From the NCBI RefSeq assembly GCF_034555375.1, contig NZ_CP140706.1, positions 1,107,001 through 1,171,000 on the forward strand: a stretch of 64,000 bases of DNA, in the 5' to 3' direction. The notes under the pieces were generated by a model, which saw only the letters and a program-made list of their open reading frames with translations, was not told where the DNA came from and searched no databases. Positions 10,204-18,900 of this stretch are shown one piece after another. Position 1 is the stretch's first letter; each line of letters opens with the position of its first letter. Position numbers and translations under genes: made by a program. Origin of the DNA: Pseudomonas sp. B33.4 (GTDB lineage: Bacteria > Pseudomonadota > Gammaproteobacteria > Pseudomonadales > Pseudomonadaceae).

Positions 10204-11694
10204 TCAGACCATCATCAGCAGCACGGCGACAAAAATGCTGCCGGCGGAGAAGGTCATGGTCCGAGACGACCAGGTGTTGAACCAACGTTGAAAGCTGGCG
10301 AGATCACGGGTCAGGGATGTGGGTTGGCGAGTCCAGGATTGTTGGTCGAGGCGGAAGAACACGTAGATCTTCACCAGCGCGCCGACGATCTGGTTGTAAT
10401 ACAGAATCGCTGGATAAGCCGGGCCGATCCGGTGACCGGAACACGACAACAGCAGGGTCAGGATCAGGCGGGTGATACCGATCCACAGCAGGTAAACCAG
10501 GATGAACGCGGTGCCGTATTTGAAGCTGGCGATGATCGCCACGGTCAGGCCGAGCAAGGAGGTCCACATCGACACGCGCTGGTCGAACAGCACCACCGAA
10601 GTGAAGGTACCGAGGCGTTTCACACCCAGGCCCAGCGCTCGCGAGTTCTGCCGCAGGTTGTTGCCGTACCAGCGGAACATCAGTTTGCGGCTGGCCTTGA
10701 TGAAGCTCTTTTCCGGCGGGTGTTCAACGGTGTTGATCGCCGCGTCAGGCACGTAAAAGGTGTCGTAGCCGAGGCGCATCAGGCTGAACCAGCTCGACTT
10801 GTCGTCGCCGGTCAAAAACTTGAAACGACCCAGACGCCAGTGTTGCAGCGAGTCGCTTTCAACGTCGGCGATGAATTCCGGGTTGGTCACCACAGTGGCG
10901 CGGAACACCGACATACGACCGGTCATGGTCAGTACGCGTTTGGACAGGGCCATCGAGCACATGTTGATGTGGCGCTGGGCGAAACGCAGCTTGTGCCATT
11001 CGCTCATGATGTAGCCGCCGCGCACTTCGCAGAACTCGTTGGTGGTCAGGCCGCCGACGTTGCCGAACAGCTGGAACCACGGCACGGTCTTGCGCACGGT
11101 GCCTTCGCCGAGCACGGTGTCGCCATCGATCACGGCCACCACGGCGCGGTCGTCCGGCAGGTGACGGGAGATCGCGCGGAAACCGTAGGCCAGGCCATCG
11201 CGTTTGCCGGTGCCGGGAATCCGCACGAAGTCGAGCTTCACGCGGTCTGGCGGATTCATCCGCGCCCACAGTGCCTTGACCAGCAGCTCATCGGACATTT
11301 CCACGATCGAGCAAACCACGGTGGTCGGCAGTTCGCAGTCGATGGCTTCGCGGATCACCGAGCTGTAGACCTGCGCAGTAGTGAGCGCGTCAATACGGAA
11401 ACTGGTGACCATCAGGAACACATGCGACGGGTCCGCCGCTTTACCCAGCTTGCGCACTTTGCGGCGCAGGTGCGGGTAAACGATGTAGAGAAAAATCATG
11501 CCGCGCACAAAGTGCGTTGCACCCATCGAGTAGCGCCAGATACCCACGGCGCCAATCAGGAAAATGAAGTCCTTCGACTCGGAGTCGAACGTGGACGTGG
11601 GCAGCATCAAGGCCAGGCCCATCAACAAACTTAGGTAAAACAGCCAACCGGCGGCCTGAAGTAGGCCGTGTTTTAGCCTGTGCATAATCTGCAT
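10204..11694 (-). CDS. alg8: Alginate synthase glycosyltransferase Alg8
   Basis: Alg8 is the inner-membrane GT2 glycosyltransferase that polymerises GDP-mannuronate. Two N-terminal transmembrane segments (about residues 10-30 and 38-75) precede a cytoplasmic GT-A domain with a DGDT motif ([11 protein letters not shown]) and an ESDS region. The FRWYGNN stretch fits the QxxRW-type acceptor motif. Further membrane segments close the protein. The frame opens at 11694 ([10 protein letters not shown]); the second Met, nine bases in, is an alternative start. It follows algD across a 169-bp spacer that holds a REP pair. Confidence 0.95.
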   Translation of the reverse strand: MQIMHRLKHGLLQAAGWLFYLSLLMGLALMLPTSTFDSESKDFIFLIGAVGIWRYSMGATHFVRGMIFLYIVYPHLRRKVRKLGKAADPSHVFLMVTSFRIDALTTAQVYSSVIREAIDCELPTTVVCSIVEMSDELLVKALWARMNPPDRVKLDFVRIPGTGKRDGLAYGFRAISRHLPDDRAVVAVIDGDTVLGEGTVRKTVPWFQLFGNVGGLTTNEFCEVRGGYIMSEWHKLRFAQRHINMCSMALSKRVLTMTGRMSVFRATVVTNPEFIADVESDSLQHWRLGRFKFLTGDDKSSWFSLMRLGYDTFYVPDAAINTVEHPPEKSFIKASRKLMFRWYGNNLRQNSRALGLGVKRLGTFTSVVLFDQRVSMWTSLLGLTVAIIASFKYGTAFILVYLLWIGITRLILTLLLSCSGHRIGPAYPAILYYNQIVGALVKIYVFFRLDQQSWTRQPTSLTRDLASFQRWFNTWSSRTMTFSAGSIFVAVLLMMV

Positions 11695-11758
11695 CCGTCT
11701 CTATCTCGGGGCGGGCCCGATGGGGTTAAGGCAGGCTTACAAAAACTTGCAAGGACAT

Positions 11759-11855
11759 GTAGGAGCTGCCGAAGGCTGCGATCTTTTGATCTTTCGCTTG
11801 GGATTTTGGTGTTCCCGAAAAGATCGCAGCCTCGTTTCACTCGACAGCTCCTACA
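11759..11855. repeat. REP pair (GTAGGAGCTGCCGAAGGCTG family)
   Basis: The inverted arms begin GTAGGAGCTGCCGAAGGCTG at 11759 and end CAGCTCCTAC at 11855, with GATCTTTTGATC-type inner sequence. It lies 8 bp after the algD stop, inside the operon, where such hairpins often protect upstream mRNA. Confidence 0.85.
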
Positions 11856-11863
11856 GGGCTGCT

Positions 11864-13180
11864 TTACCAGCAGATACCCTCGGTGCGCGTACCGGCGTCG
11901 GTGGCTTTGGCCATGAAGCCGACCAGGTCGATGACCTGCTTGCCGTGCGGCGCCTGCTGGGCCAGCGCACGGAATTTCTCGTCGCGGTTGCCGAGGATGA
12001 TCACGTCGGAGTTGTCGATCACCGAATCGAAGTCCGCGTTGAGCAGGGACGATACGTGCGGGATTTTCGACTCGATGTAGTCCTTGTTCGCGCCGTGAAC
12101 GCGGGCGTACTCGACGTTGCTGTCGTAGATGCTCAGGTCGTAACCCTTGCCGATCAGCATCTCGGCCAGTTCCACCAGCGGGCTTTCGCGCAGGTCGTCG
12201 GTGCCAGCCTTGAAGCTCAGGCCGAGCAGGGCGACTTTGCGTTTGTCGTGGCTTTCAACGATGTCGAAGGCGTTCTGCACTTGCGATTCGTTACTGCGCA
12301 TCAGCGAGTTGAGCAGCGGCGCTTCGACGTCCAGCGAACCGGCGCGGTAGGTCAGCGCACGCACGTCTTTTGGCAGGCACGAACCGCCGAAGGCGAAGCC
12401 CGGGCGCATGTAGTACTGGGACAGGTTGAGAGTCTTGTCCTGGCAGACCACTTCCATCACTTCACGGCCATCGACGCCGACCGCTTTGGCGATGTTGCCG
12501 ATCTCGTTGGCGAAGGTCACTTTGGTCGCGTGCCAGACGTTGCAGGTGTACTTGATCATCTCGGCAACGGCGATGTCCTTGCGGATGATCGGTGCGTCGA
12601 GTTCTTCGTACAGCGATTGCAGAACGTCGCCCGAAGCCTTGTCGAACTCGCCGATGACGGTCATCGGTGGCAGGTCGTAGTCGGCGATCGCGGTGGATTC
12701 ACGCAGGAACTCAGGGTTGACCGCAACGCCGAAGTCGACGCCGGCTTTCTTGCCCGAGCAGTCTTCGAGAATCGGGATCACCACGTTGGCAACAGTGCCC
12801 GGCAGTACGGTGCTGCGCACGACGATGGTGTGGCGAGTGGTTTTTTCACGCAGGACAAAACCGATCTCGCGGCATACCGCTTCGATGTAGTTCAGTTCGA
12901 GGTCGCCGTTCTTCTTGCTCGGCGTACCGACGCAGATCATCGACAGGTCGGTGTCGCGAATCGCCTCGGCGAAGTTGGTCGTGCCACGCAGACGACCGGT
13001 CTGGATACCCTGTTGCAGAAGTTCGCCCAGGCCCGGTTCAACAATCGGCGATTTGCCGGCATTGATCATGTCGATCTTGTCTTTGGCAACATCGACGCCA
13101 ACTACGTCATGGCCCCGTGCAGACAGGCAACCGGCACATACTGCGCCAACGTAACCCAAACCAAATATGCTGATGCGCAT
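11864..13180 (-). CDS. algD: GDP-mannose 6-dehydrogenase AlgD
   Basis: AlgD oxidises GDP-mannose to GDP-mannuronate with two NAD+ reductions, the committed step of alginate synthesis. An N-terminal Rossmann motif (FGLGYVGAV) and the UDPG/MGDP dehydrogenase blocks are present. The catalytic Cys268 lies in GGSCLPKD, the same position as in P. aeruginosa. The length of 438 residues matches the family. An AGAGG ribosome site precedes the ATG. It is the first gene of the operon, and a long leader with an AlgU-type promoter precedes it. Confidence 0.98.
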   Translation of the reverse strand: MRISIFGLGYVGAVCAGCLSARGHDVVGVDVAKDKIDMINAGKSPIVEPGLGELLQQGIQTGRLRGTTNFAEAIRDTDLSMICVGTPSKKNGDLELNYIEAVCREIGFVLREKTTRHTIVVRSTVLPGTVANVVIPILEDCSGKKAGVDFGVAVNPEFLRESTAIADYDLPPMTVIGEFDKASGDVLQSLYEELDAPIIRKDIAVAEMIKYTCNVWHATKVTFANEIGNIAKAVGVDGREVMEVVCQDKTLNLSQYYMRPGFAFGGSCLPKDVRALTYRAGSLDVEAPLLNSLMRSNESQVQNAFDIVESHDKRKVALLGLSFKAGTDDLRESPLVELAEMLIGKGYDLSIYDSNVEYARVHGANKDYIESKIPHVSSLLNADFDSVIDNSDVIILGNRDEKFRALAQQAPHGKQVIDLVGFMAKATDAGTRTEGICW

Positions 13181-13650
13181 CGCAATTACCTCTGTATATA
13201 TCAGGCCTTAGAGGGCCGGAGTTAATGGTGTTCAGCGTTCATTAGTGCACTCGAAAGTGCGGCATACAGGCGCCACAATGCCGTGTGCAGGCATACTAAG
13301 TTTCGAGTGTCTAAATAAGTGCACTCAAGATGTGCGTAACCAGGCCTTGTTGTTATGACGTGCCCTGTTATGCATCCGATCTTCTTTGGAGAAGACTCTT
13401 GTGCAATCGTCTTGCGCGCTCGATGTCGGGATGAAAGTCCCGTAAATCAAGCGGTTGGGTGCTCAGGCGAGCACGTTTATAAGGGCGCGGCCATGGCCTT
13501 TGTAGGGGATATTAATGGTGCTTATCTCCTGTCCATCGTCTGTTTTGAGACTAGTTAGTCATCTAGGCAAGTTGCTGTGACAACTTGGTTACATGGCCAT
13601 CTGCTCCGCGTAAGTTATCTCGTACAAACTCGGCGAGAATCGTTACCGGT

Positions 13651-13680
13651 GGTATGAGCTATGCATTCGGACGAAGTTCC
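13651..13680 (-). promoter_or_regulatory. Candidate AlgU (sigma-22) promoter of algD
   Basis: On the minus strand GGAACTT (13680-13674) is followed after 16 nt by TCATACC (13657-13651). This resembles the AlgU/RpoE pattern GAACTT-N16-TCtga and the known algD promoter arrangement. The start site would fall near 13644, far upstream of the algD ATG as in P. aeruginosa. Confidence 0.6.
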
Positions 13681-13900
13681 TGTCCGCTCATCGCGAAATC
13701 TGAAATTTCTTGAAATATTGTCAGAGATGGCACTAGTCTCAATTTGATAGCACTTTCGTTTTTGACCTTTAATAACAGGCGAAAAATCACGTTAGATAGT
13801 TTTGTGCCACTACAGTGAAAAAATTTAGGTGCCACTACTGAAAAAAATGATCAGTGTCGAGTGAAACTAATCTTAGAAAAGACAGGGAGGTTTTTCTGGC

Positions 13901-13914
13901 GCCAGTAAAATGGC
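13901..13914. promoter_or_regulatory. Possible AmrZ operator upstream of algD
   Basis: The sequence GCCAGTAAAATGGC has GCCA/TGGC arms. It lies about 260 bp upstream of the proposed algD start site, close to where AmrZ (AlgZ) binds at algD in P. aeruginosa. The motif match is loose, so this is a proposal from position and dyad only. Confidence 0.35.
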
Positions 13915-13949
13915 GAAATGTGGCGAGGGTTTTTTGACATCGTGCGAGC

Positions 13950-13979
13950 TGCACGACTCTTGATATTAAGAGTCGTGCA
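13950..13979. terminator. Perfect 12-bp hairpin downstream of yaaA
   Basis: The arms TGCACGACTCTT (13950-13961) and AAGAGTCGTGCA (13968-13979) flank a 6-nt loop, 11 bp after the yaaA stop. There is no U-run directly after it on the minus strand, so it may be a weak terminator or an mRNA end-stabilising hairpin. Confidence 0.5.
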
Positions 13980-13990
13980 TTAGGCATGCT

Positions 13991-14770
13991 TTATTCGGGG
14001 GCATGGTCGCGCAGAAATACCAGATTGTCCGGTTTCGAATGCTCGGCGCTGTAGCGATAACCCTGCACATCGAACTGCTTGAGCAGGGCCGGATCGTTGA
14101 TCTTTTCCTGGATCACAAAACGGCTCATCAGGCCTCGGGCTTTTTTCGCGTAGAAGCTGATGATCTTGTACTGGCCGTTCTTCTGGTCCTTGAACTCGGT
14201 GTTGATGATCCGCGCGTTCAGGGCCGTGCGTTTGACCGCCGAGAAGTACTCGTTGGACGCCAGGTTGAGCAGCACATCGTCGCCCTGATCGACCAGCGCT
14301 TCGTTCAGCCATTCGCTGATGCGCGTGCCCCAGAAAGCGTACAAGTCCTTGCCCCGGGCGTTGGCCAGTTTGGTGCCCATTTCCAGGCGATACGGTTGCA
14401 TCAGGTCGAGCGGGCGCAGCAAGCCATAGAGGCCGGAGAGCATGCGCAGGTGTTTTTGCGCGTAATCGAAATTGGCTTCACTGAAGGATTGCGCGTCGAG
14501 ACCGGTGTAGACGTCACCCTTGAACGCGAGCAGCGCCTGCTTGGCGTTGTCCGGAGTGAACGCGGGTGTCCAGCTGCCGAAACGCGCGGCATTGAGCCCG
14601 CCGATCTTGTCCGACACGTGCATCAGTTCGCTGATCTGCGCAGGCGTCAGGTCGCGCAATTGCTGGATCAGTTCCTGGGAGTGGTCGAGGTATTGCGGCT
14701 GGGTGAAGCGCTGGGTCGCCGGCGGTGTTTCGTAATCGAGGGTCTTGGCGGGGGAAATCACCATCAGCAT
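13991..14770 (-). CDS. yaaA: YaaA-family peroxide stress protein (UPF0246)
   Basis: YaaA proteins lower intracellular iron and limit oxidative DNA damage in E. coli. The 259-residue product begins [17 protein letters not shown], the family's N-terminal signature, and contains the RIINTEFKD and [10 protein letters not shown] blocks near the C-terminus. I chose the ATG at 14770 because AAAGGAGA lies just upstream; the frame continues open to 14863 without a ribosome site. It is a single-gene unit on the minus strand, separated from algD by the regulatory region. Confidence 0.93.
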   Translation of the reverse strand: MLMVISPAKTLDYETPPATQRFTQPQYLDHSQELIQQLRDLTPAQISELMHVSDKIGGLNAARFGSWTPAFTPDNAKQALLAFKGDVYTGLDAQSFSEANFDYAQKHLRMLSGLYGLLRPLDLMQPYRLEMGTKLANARGKDLYAFWGTRISEWLNEALVDQGDDVLLNLASNEYFSAVKRTALNARIINTEFKDQKNGQYKIISFYAKKARGLMSRFVIQEKINDPALLKQFDVQGYRYSAEHSKPDNLVFLRDHAPE

Positions 14771-14885
14771 GAAGTCGTCTCCTTTAATCGTGGGGGCGAT
14801 TCTAGGGGGTTGTCCGAGTTGACTCCAGCTATGGGGGTTATAGGCAGGTGTAAGTACCGGCATTTGCGACGGCTGGTGGATCGCT

Positions 14886-15033
14886 CCCTCACCCCAGCCC
14901 TCTCCCAGAGGGAGAGGGAGCCGATCTTCGTTGGTTTCAAAATTTGAGTTCGACTCGGTAGTTCAGATTGGCGGATATCGAAAGGGATACTCGGTCAGCT
15001 CCCTCTCCCTCTGGGAGAGGGCTGGGGTGAGGG
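14886..15033. repeat. Mirror-repeat element, copy B
   Basis: This fills most of the 313-bp gap between yaaA and the deacetylase gene. The arms CCCTCACCCCAGCCCTCTCC (from 14886) and GGGAGAGGGCTGGGGTGAGG (to 15033) are nearly perfect inverse copies. One internal unit with GTTCGACTCGGTA lies between them. Related copies lie at 1531-1786 and 60044-60184. Confidence 0.85.
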
Positions 15034-15083
15034 CAGCGTCCGTGAATCTTGCACATCAGCTATAGTGCCGCGCGGGTTTTGTT

Positions 15084-16223
15084 ATGGAGACATCCCTTTT
15101 GCGCATTGTTCTTTTATTCACCGCGTGGCTGTTGAGCTTCGGTGCCGTGGCGGCGCCGGGCGATGTGGCGACGCTGGATCGCAGCACCTGGCCAGAGCAG
15201 CTCAGCAATCCGACGCTGTTTGACGTCGCCTCACGGGCGGAAATCCTCATGTTCGCCCGTGTTCTGCTGGGCACCGAGTCGATGGACGAAGCCACTCTGG
15301 CTCAGCGTCTGGGCTTGCGCACAGTCAATATCGATGCGGTCAACAGCCTGCGCCAGCGCCTCTGGCAGCGCTCGTTGGCCAACTACAACTATGCCCAGCA
15401 AAGCTGCGATCAGGACGCCTCGTTCTGTTTCCTCGTCGAAGACCTGCCGACCTTGCGTGAGCAAGCCGCCAAGTTCGTGGTCAGTGACGACAGCTATTAC
15501 ACCAAGTGGGCGGAGCCGAGCCGGATCTTCCATTTGCAATATCTCGACGAACTGATGCGCAAGGCTGCGTTATCGCCGCAGACCAGCAACGAATTCGATC
15601 GTTTCGGTGACTACGAGCGCAACGGCGACGAGATGCACGACCGGCTGTTTCTGCTGACCTTCGACAGCGCCGCGAACCTGCAACCGGACAATACCGGTTG
15701 GCTCACCGAATACCTGCGCAAGTCGAACCTGAGCGGCACGTTCTTCGTGTTGGGCAAGGATATTCAGGCGCGGCTGGCGGATCGTTCGGTCAGCAGCTTG
15801 CAGGCGGGCTTTTCGAAACAGTGCGTCGGCGTGCAGGGTTGGGAGTTCCGTTCCCACAGTCACTGGCAGGACTGGCAGGATTCGGTGCGGCGCAGCGCTG
15901 ATCTGGTGAAGAACAAATTGCCGGAAAACTACGTGCCGCTGTTCCGTCCGCCGGAAGGGCAGCGCCGCAGCGACGCGCAAGGTTTCTTCAACACCCAGGG
16001 CCTGCAAGTGGCGCTGTGGGACATCGATGCCCAGGACGGTGCCGGCAAGCTCAAGGGCGCACCGAGCGCGCAGCGGGTGCTGACCCTGATGCTGCTGTGG
16101 CGGCACGGGGTGATCAATTTCAACATGAAACAGGATGCGGTGAAGACCTCGTTACCGTGGCTGATCACGCAAACCGCGCAGAGCGGCATCGGTTGGGAAG
16201 ACTGTCAGGACGCGTTTCGCTGA
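15084..16223 (+). CDS. Exported polysaccharide-deacetylase-like protein
   Basis: The 379-residue protein has an N-terminal signal peptide (ending about GAVAAPGD) and, from about residue 185, a NodB-type polysaccharide deacetylase fold. Family motifs are recognisable but altered: the usual TFDD appears as TFDSAAN (about residue 190), the metal-histidine motif as SHSHWQDW (about 256), and the catalytic-loop motif is kept as FRPPEG (about 287). Residues 30-180 match nothing I recognise. The ATG at 15084 has no clear ribosome site; a TTG at 15096 sits 9 nt after GGAG and could be the real start. Activity may be reduced or absent. Confidence 0.75.
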   Translation: METSLLRIVLLFTAWLLSFGAVAAPGDVATLDRSTWPEQLSNPTLFDVASRAEILMFARVLLGTESMDEATLAQRLGLRTVNIDAVNSLRQRLWQRSLANYNYAQQSCDQDASFCFLVEDLPTLREQAAKFVVSDDSYYTKWAEPSRIFHLQYLDELMRKAALSPQTSNEFDRFGDYERNGDEMHDRLFLLTFDSAANLQPDNTGWLTEYLRKSNLSGTFFVLGKDIQARLADRSVSSLQAGFSKQCVGVQGWEFRSHSHWQDWQDSVRRSADLVKNKLPENYVPLFRPPEGQRRSDAQGFFNTQGLQVALWDIDAQDGAGKLKGAPSAQRVLTLMLLWRHGVINFNMKQDAVKTSLPWLITQTAQSGIGWEDCQDAFR

Positions 16224-16233
16224 GAAACGCAAA

Positions 16234-16267
16234 AAGCCCGGAAACATTGGGCTTGGGGTGAATTTTT
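16234..16267 (+). terminator. Rho-independent-like terminator
   Basis: A short stem AAGCCC/GGGCTT (16234-16254) is followed by GGGGTGAATTTTT, directly after the deacetylase gene stop. The U-run is displaced, so it may be weak. Confidence 0.5.
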
Positions 16268-16280
16268 CAAGGAATTTGCT

Positions 16281-16380
16281 GCAGGTGGACTTCCGACTCT
16301 AACGGTGTCGGGGAAGTCCGCCAAGGGCTTTTCGTCACTTTGCAAAATAAACTTAAAAAAACCGTCAAAGTGCTTTTTTA
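16281..16380 (+). ncRNA. Candidate small RNA or leader with two hairpins
   Basis: In the 338-bp gap before phoH, a stem GGACTTCCGAC...GTCGGGGAAGTCC (16287-16319) with a small bulge is followed by CACTTTG...CAAAGTG (16336-16372) and a run CTTTTTTA. Such a hairpin followed by a terminator-like hairpin is the usual layout of a short transcript. No promoter was convincingly identified and I cannot match it to a named RNA. Confidence 0.3.
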
Positions 16381-16561
16381 TGTCATGGGTTTTGGAGTAT
16401 TACGAAGACAGACCGCCGAAACCTGCAACACAGGTGGCGTCTTCCAAGACCCGTTTGTTTTGCAGTCACTTGAATCTCCGCAGGTGAGATTTCGGCAGTC
16501 ACTTCGAGGCGCAGCACCGCCAAGGTATTGCGTCTACTGGCTCTGACATAGGTGACCGAGT

Positions 16562-17956
16562 ATGGATGATCACGGACGTAGCCCTTCCTCCAACCAGCCA
16601 ATCCTGTATGTACTCGATACCAACGTATTGATTCACGATCCAAACGCCCTGCTGAATTTCGAAGAACACCACGTCGCGATCCCGATGACCGTGCTTGAAG
16701 AGCTGGACAAGCTCAAGAGCGGGCATCACAGCGTGGCCGCTGAATGCCGTCAGGCCATCCGGCTGATCGACAAGACCCTGGGCGATGCGTCCCCCGAAGA
16801 CGTCGAACTGGGTGTACCGATCCAGCGCGGCAAGGGCGGGCCGAAGGGCTTGCTGTCAATTCTGATGAGCAAGCAGGCGGAATCGAACCTGATTCTGCCC
16901 GAGCACCTGAACGACAACAAAATCATCAACCAGTTGATCGATCTGCACACCCGCGACCCGAAAAAACCGGTGGTGCTGGTCACCAAAGACATCAACATGC
17001 GCCTCAAGGCGCGCGCCTGCGGTATCGCTTCCGAGGACTACAGCACCGACCAACTGGTCGATGACGTGTCCCTGCTGCCCAACGGCTACCACAACATGAC
17101 CGGCTCTTTCTGGGACCGCGTGAGCAAGGTCGATACCCGTCAGGATCACGGCCGCACCTGGCATCAAGTGCAACTGATCGACAACCTGCCGGCGGTACAC
17201 ATCAACGAGTTCATCATTGATGAACAGGGCTTTGTCGGCTGGATCAAGGAGATCGATGAAGCCAAACTGCTGATCCTCGACTTGCACCAGGAGCCGCTGC
17301 TGCATCAGGAAGCGTGGGGGCTGAAACCGCGCGACATCTATCAAAGTCTGGCGCTGTACGCGCTGCTCGACCCGGACATTCATCTGGTCAACCTGTCGGG
17401 TGCCGCAGGCTCCGGTAAAACCATTCTGGCGCTGGCCGCTGCGATCGAGCAGACCATGGTCAGCAAGCGTTATCGCCGCATCATTGCCACCCGCAGCGTG
17501 CAGGGCCTGGACCAGGAAATCGGCTTCCTGCCCGGCACCGAAGCGGAAAAAATGGAGCCGTGGCTGGGCGCCATCACCGACAACCTCGAAGCCTTGCACA
17601 TGGATGACGAAAACACCCATGGCAGCGTCGACTACATCCTCAGCAAAGTGCCGTTGCAGTTCAAATCGCTCAACTACATTCGCGGTCGCAGCTTCCAGCA
17701 GAGCCTGATCCTGATCGACGAATGCCAGAACCTCACGCCGCACCAGATGAAAACCATCATCACCCGTGCCGGCGCCGGTTCGAAAGTGGTGTGCCTGGGC
17801 AACCTCGCACAGATCGACACCCCTTACCTGTCCGCGACCAGCTCCGGGCTGACTTACCTGACCGAACGCTTCAAGGATTTCCCTAACGGTGTGCATATCA
17901 CCCTGCAAGGGGTGCCTCGCTCGATTCTGGCTGAATACGCCGAATCGCATTTGTAG
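16562..17956 (+). CDS. PhoH-family ATPase with N-terminal PIN domain
   Basis: The 464-residue protein joins a PIN nuclease-like domain (YVLDTNVLIHDP, residues about 15-140) to a PhoH-type P-loop ATPase. Walker A is GAAGSGKT near residue 280 and Walker B is LILIDECQN near 382; TRSVQGLDQEIGFLPG is the PhoH signature. PIN-PhoH fusions are linked to RNA unwinding and cleavage in mycobacteria; the role in Pseudomonas is not settled. The gene stands alone, with a strong terminator after it. Confidence 0.9.
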   Translation: MDDHGRSPSSNQPILYVLDTNVLIHDPNALLNFEEHHVAIPMTVLEELDKLKSGHHSVAAECRQAIRLIDKTLGDASPEDVELGVPIQRGKGGPKGLLSILMSKQAESNLILPEHLNDNKIINQLIDLHTRDPKKPVVLVTKDINMRLKARACGIASEDYSTDQLVDDVSLLPNGYHNMTGSFWDRVSKVDTRQDHGRTWHQVQLIDNLPAVHINEFIIDEQGFVGWIKEIDEAKLLILDLHQEPLLHQEAWGLKPRDIYQSLALYALLDPDIHLVNLSGAAGSGKTILALAAAIEQTMVSKRYRRIIATRSVQGLDQEIGFLPGTEAEKMEPWLGAITDNLEALHMDDENTHGSVDYILSKVPLQFKSLNYIRGRSFQQSLILIDECQNLTPHQMKTIITRAGAGSKVVCLGNLAQIDTPYLSATSSGLTYLTERFKDFPNGVHITLQGVPRSILAEYAESHL

Positions 17957-17966
17957 CCCTTCACCC

Positions 17967-18001
17967 AAAACCGGGCGGCCCTTACAGCCGCCCGGTTTTT
18001 T
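17967..18001 (+). terminator. Terminator of the phoH-like gene
   Basis: CCGGGCGGC and GCCGCCCGG form a 9-bp GC-rich stem with a 7-nt loop, followed by TTTTTT. It starts 11 bp after the stop. Confidence 0.9.
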
Positions 18002-18022
18002 ATGCCCCTGCACAAATCCCAA

Positions 18023-18107
18023 TGTAGGAGCTGCCGAAGGCTGCGATCTTTTGATCTTGTTTTTAAAAAACAAAGTCAAAAGATCGCAGCCTTCGGCAGC
18101 TCCTACA
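18023..18107. repeat. REP pair (GTAGGAGCTGCCGAAGGCTG family)
   Basis: The inverted arms at about 18023-18055 and 18077-18107 are nearly perfect. They sit between the phoH terminator and moaC. Confidence 0.9.
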
Positions 18108-18184
18108 CGATGAACACCATATTCGTGCGTGCGGAAATTTGACCCGCAGGTTTACAATCCACGCTCCTGATCAGGAGTAATCCC

Positions 18185-18658
18185 GTGCTGACTCATCTCG
18201 ATTCCCAAGGTCGCGCCAATATGGTCGACGTCACCGAAAAAGCCGTGACGTTCCGTGAAGCGACGGCCCAAGCGCTGGTGCGCATGCTCCCCGAAACGCT
18301 GCAGATGATCGTCAGCGGTGGCCACCCCAAAGGCGACGTGTTCGCCGTGGCGCGCATTGCCGGCATCCAAGCGGCGAAGAAAACCAGCGATCTGATTCCC
18401 CTGTGCCATCCGCTGATGCTCACCGGCGTCAAAGTCGAACTCAGCGCTGATGGTGAAGACACCGTGCGCATCGTCGCCCGTTGCAAGTTGTCCGGGCAGA
18501 CCGGCGTCGAGATGGAGGCGCTGACCGCCGCCAGCGTCGCCGCTCTGACCATTTACGACATGTGCAAAGCCGTCGATCGTGGCATGACCATCGAAAGCGT
18601 GCGCCTGCTGGAGAAGGTCGGCGGCAAGAGCGGGCACTTTCAAGCGGAGCAGCCATGA
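18185..18658 (+). CDS. moaC: Cyclic pyranopterin monophosphate synthase MoaC
   Basis: MoaC converts the MoaA product to cyclic pyranopterin monophosphate in molybdenum cofactor synthesis. The 157-residue protein shows the family blocks [25 protein letters not shown] and [18 protein letters not shown], which carry the active-site lysines. The start is a GTG preceded by AGGAG. It overlaps moaD by 4 bp, so the three moa genes form one operon; moaA is not in the window. Confidence 0.96.
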   Translation: MLTHLDSQGRANMVDVTEKAVTFREATAQALVRMLPETLQMIVSGGHPKGDVFAVARIAGIQAAKKTSDLIPLCHPLMLTGVKVELSADGEDTVRIVARCKLSGQTGVEMEALTAASVAALTIYDMCKAVDRGMTIESVRLLEKVGGKSGHFQAEQP

Positions 18659-18897
18659 ACCTGACCGTGAAGTTTTTTGCCCGTTACCGGGAAGCGCTGG
18701 GCGTCGATTCGGTGAAGGTTGAAGGCGATTTCGCCACCGTCGATGACGTGCGGGCATTGTTGGCACAGCGCGATGGCGCCGAGGTGTTGAGCGAGCAGAA
18801 CCTGATGTGTGCGCGCAACGAAGATCTCTGCCAACTTGACGAGCCGGTGACCGATGGCGACGAAGTAGCGTTTTTCCCCACTGTGACCGGAGGCTGA
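18655..18897 (+). CDS. moaD: Molybdopterin synthase sulfur carrier subunit MoaD
   Basis: MoaD is the small ubiquitin-like subunit of molybdopterin synthase whose C-terminal thiocarboxylate donates sulfur. The 80-residue product starts [16 protein letters not shown] and ends FFPTVTGG, with the essential Gly-Gly tail. Its ATG overlaps the moaC stop. moaE follows after 3 bp. Confidence 0.95.
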   Translation: MNLTVKFFARYREALGVDSVKVEGDFATVDDVRALLAQRDGAEVLSEQNLMCARNEDLCQLDEPVTDGDEVAFFPTVTGG

Positions 18898-18900
18898 GCC

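Larger units (their letters stand above)
13181..13990 (-). other. algD upstream regulatory region and long 5' leader
   Basis: This 810-bp stretch has no convincing gene. It holds a candidate AlgU promoter at 13651-13680, so the leader would be about 460 nt. Within the leader are a 7-bp dyad CAAGTTG/CAACTTG (13568-13587), a 9-bp dyad CACTCGAAA/TTTCGAGTG (13248-13309) and a direct repeat AGTGCACTC (13244 and 13318). Upstream are two copies of GTGCCACTAC 25 bp apart (13804 and 13829) and a possible AmrZ site at 13901-13914. I found no CCGTTCGTC AlgR box. The base composition is more AT-rich than the neighbouring genes. Confidence 0.7.

Noticed and set aside
7511..10291. A 926-codon open frame on the plus strand across algK and alg44
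   Set aside because: It is antisense to two genes with clear family residues, begins without a ribosome site and shows no recognisable domain; long antisense frames are common in GC-rich DNA.
13355..13558. A 67-codon frame in the algD leader
   Set aside because: No ribosome site, no similarity, and it runs opposite to the proposed leader transcript.
16305..16487. A 60-codon frame before the phoH-like gene
   Set aside because: It covers the proposed hairpin structures, lacks a ribosome site and has an odd composition.
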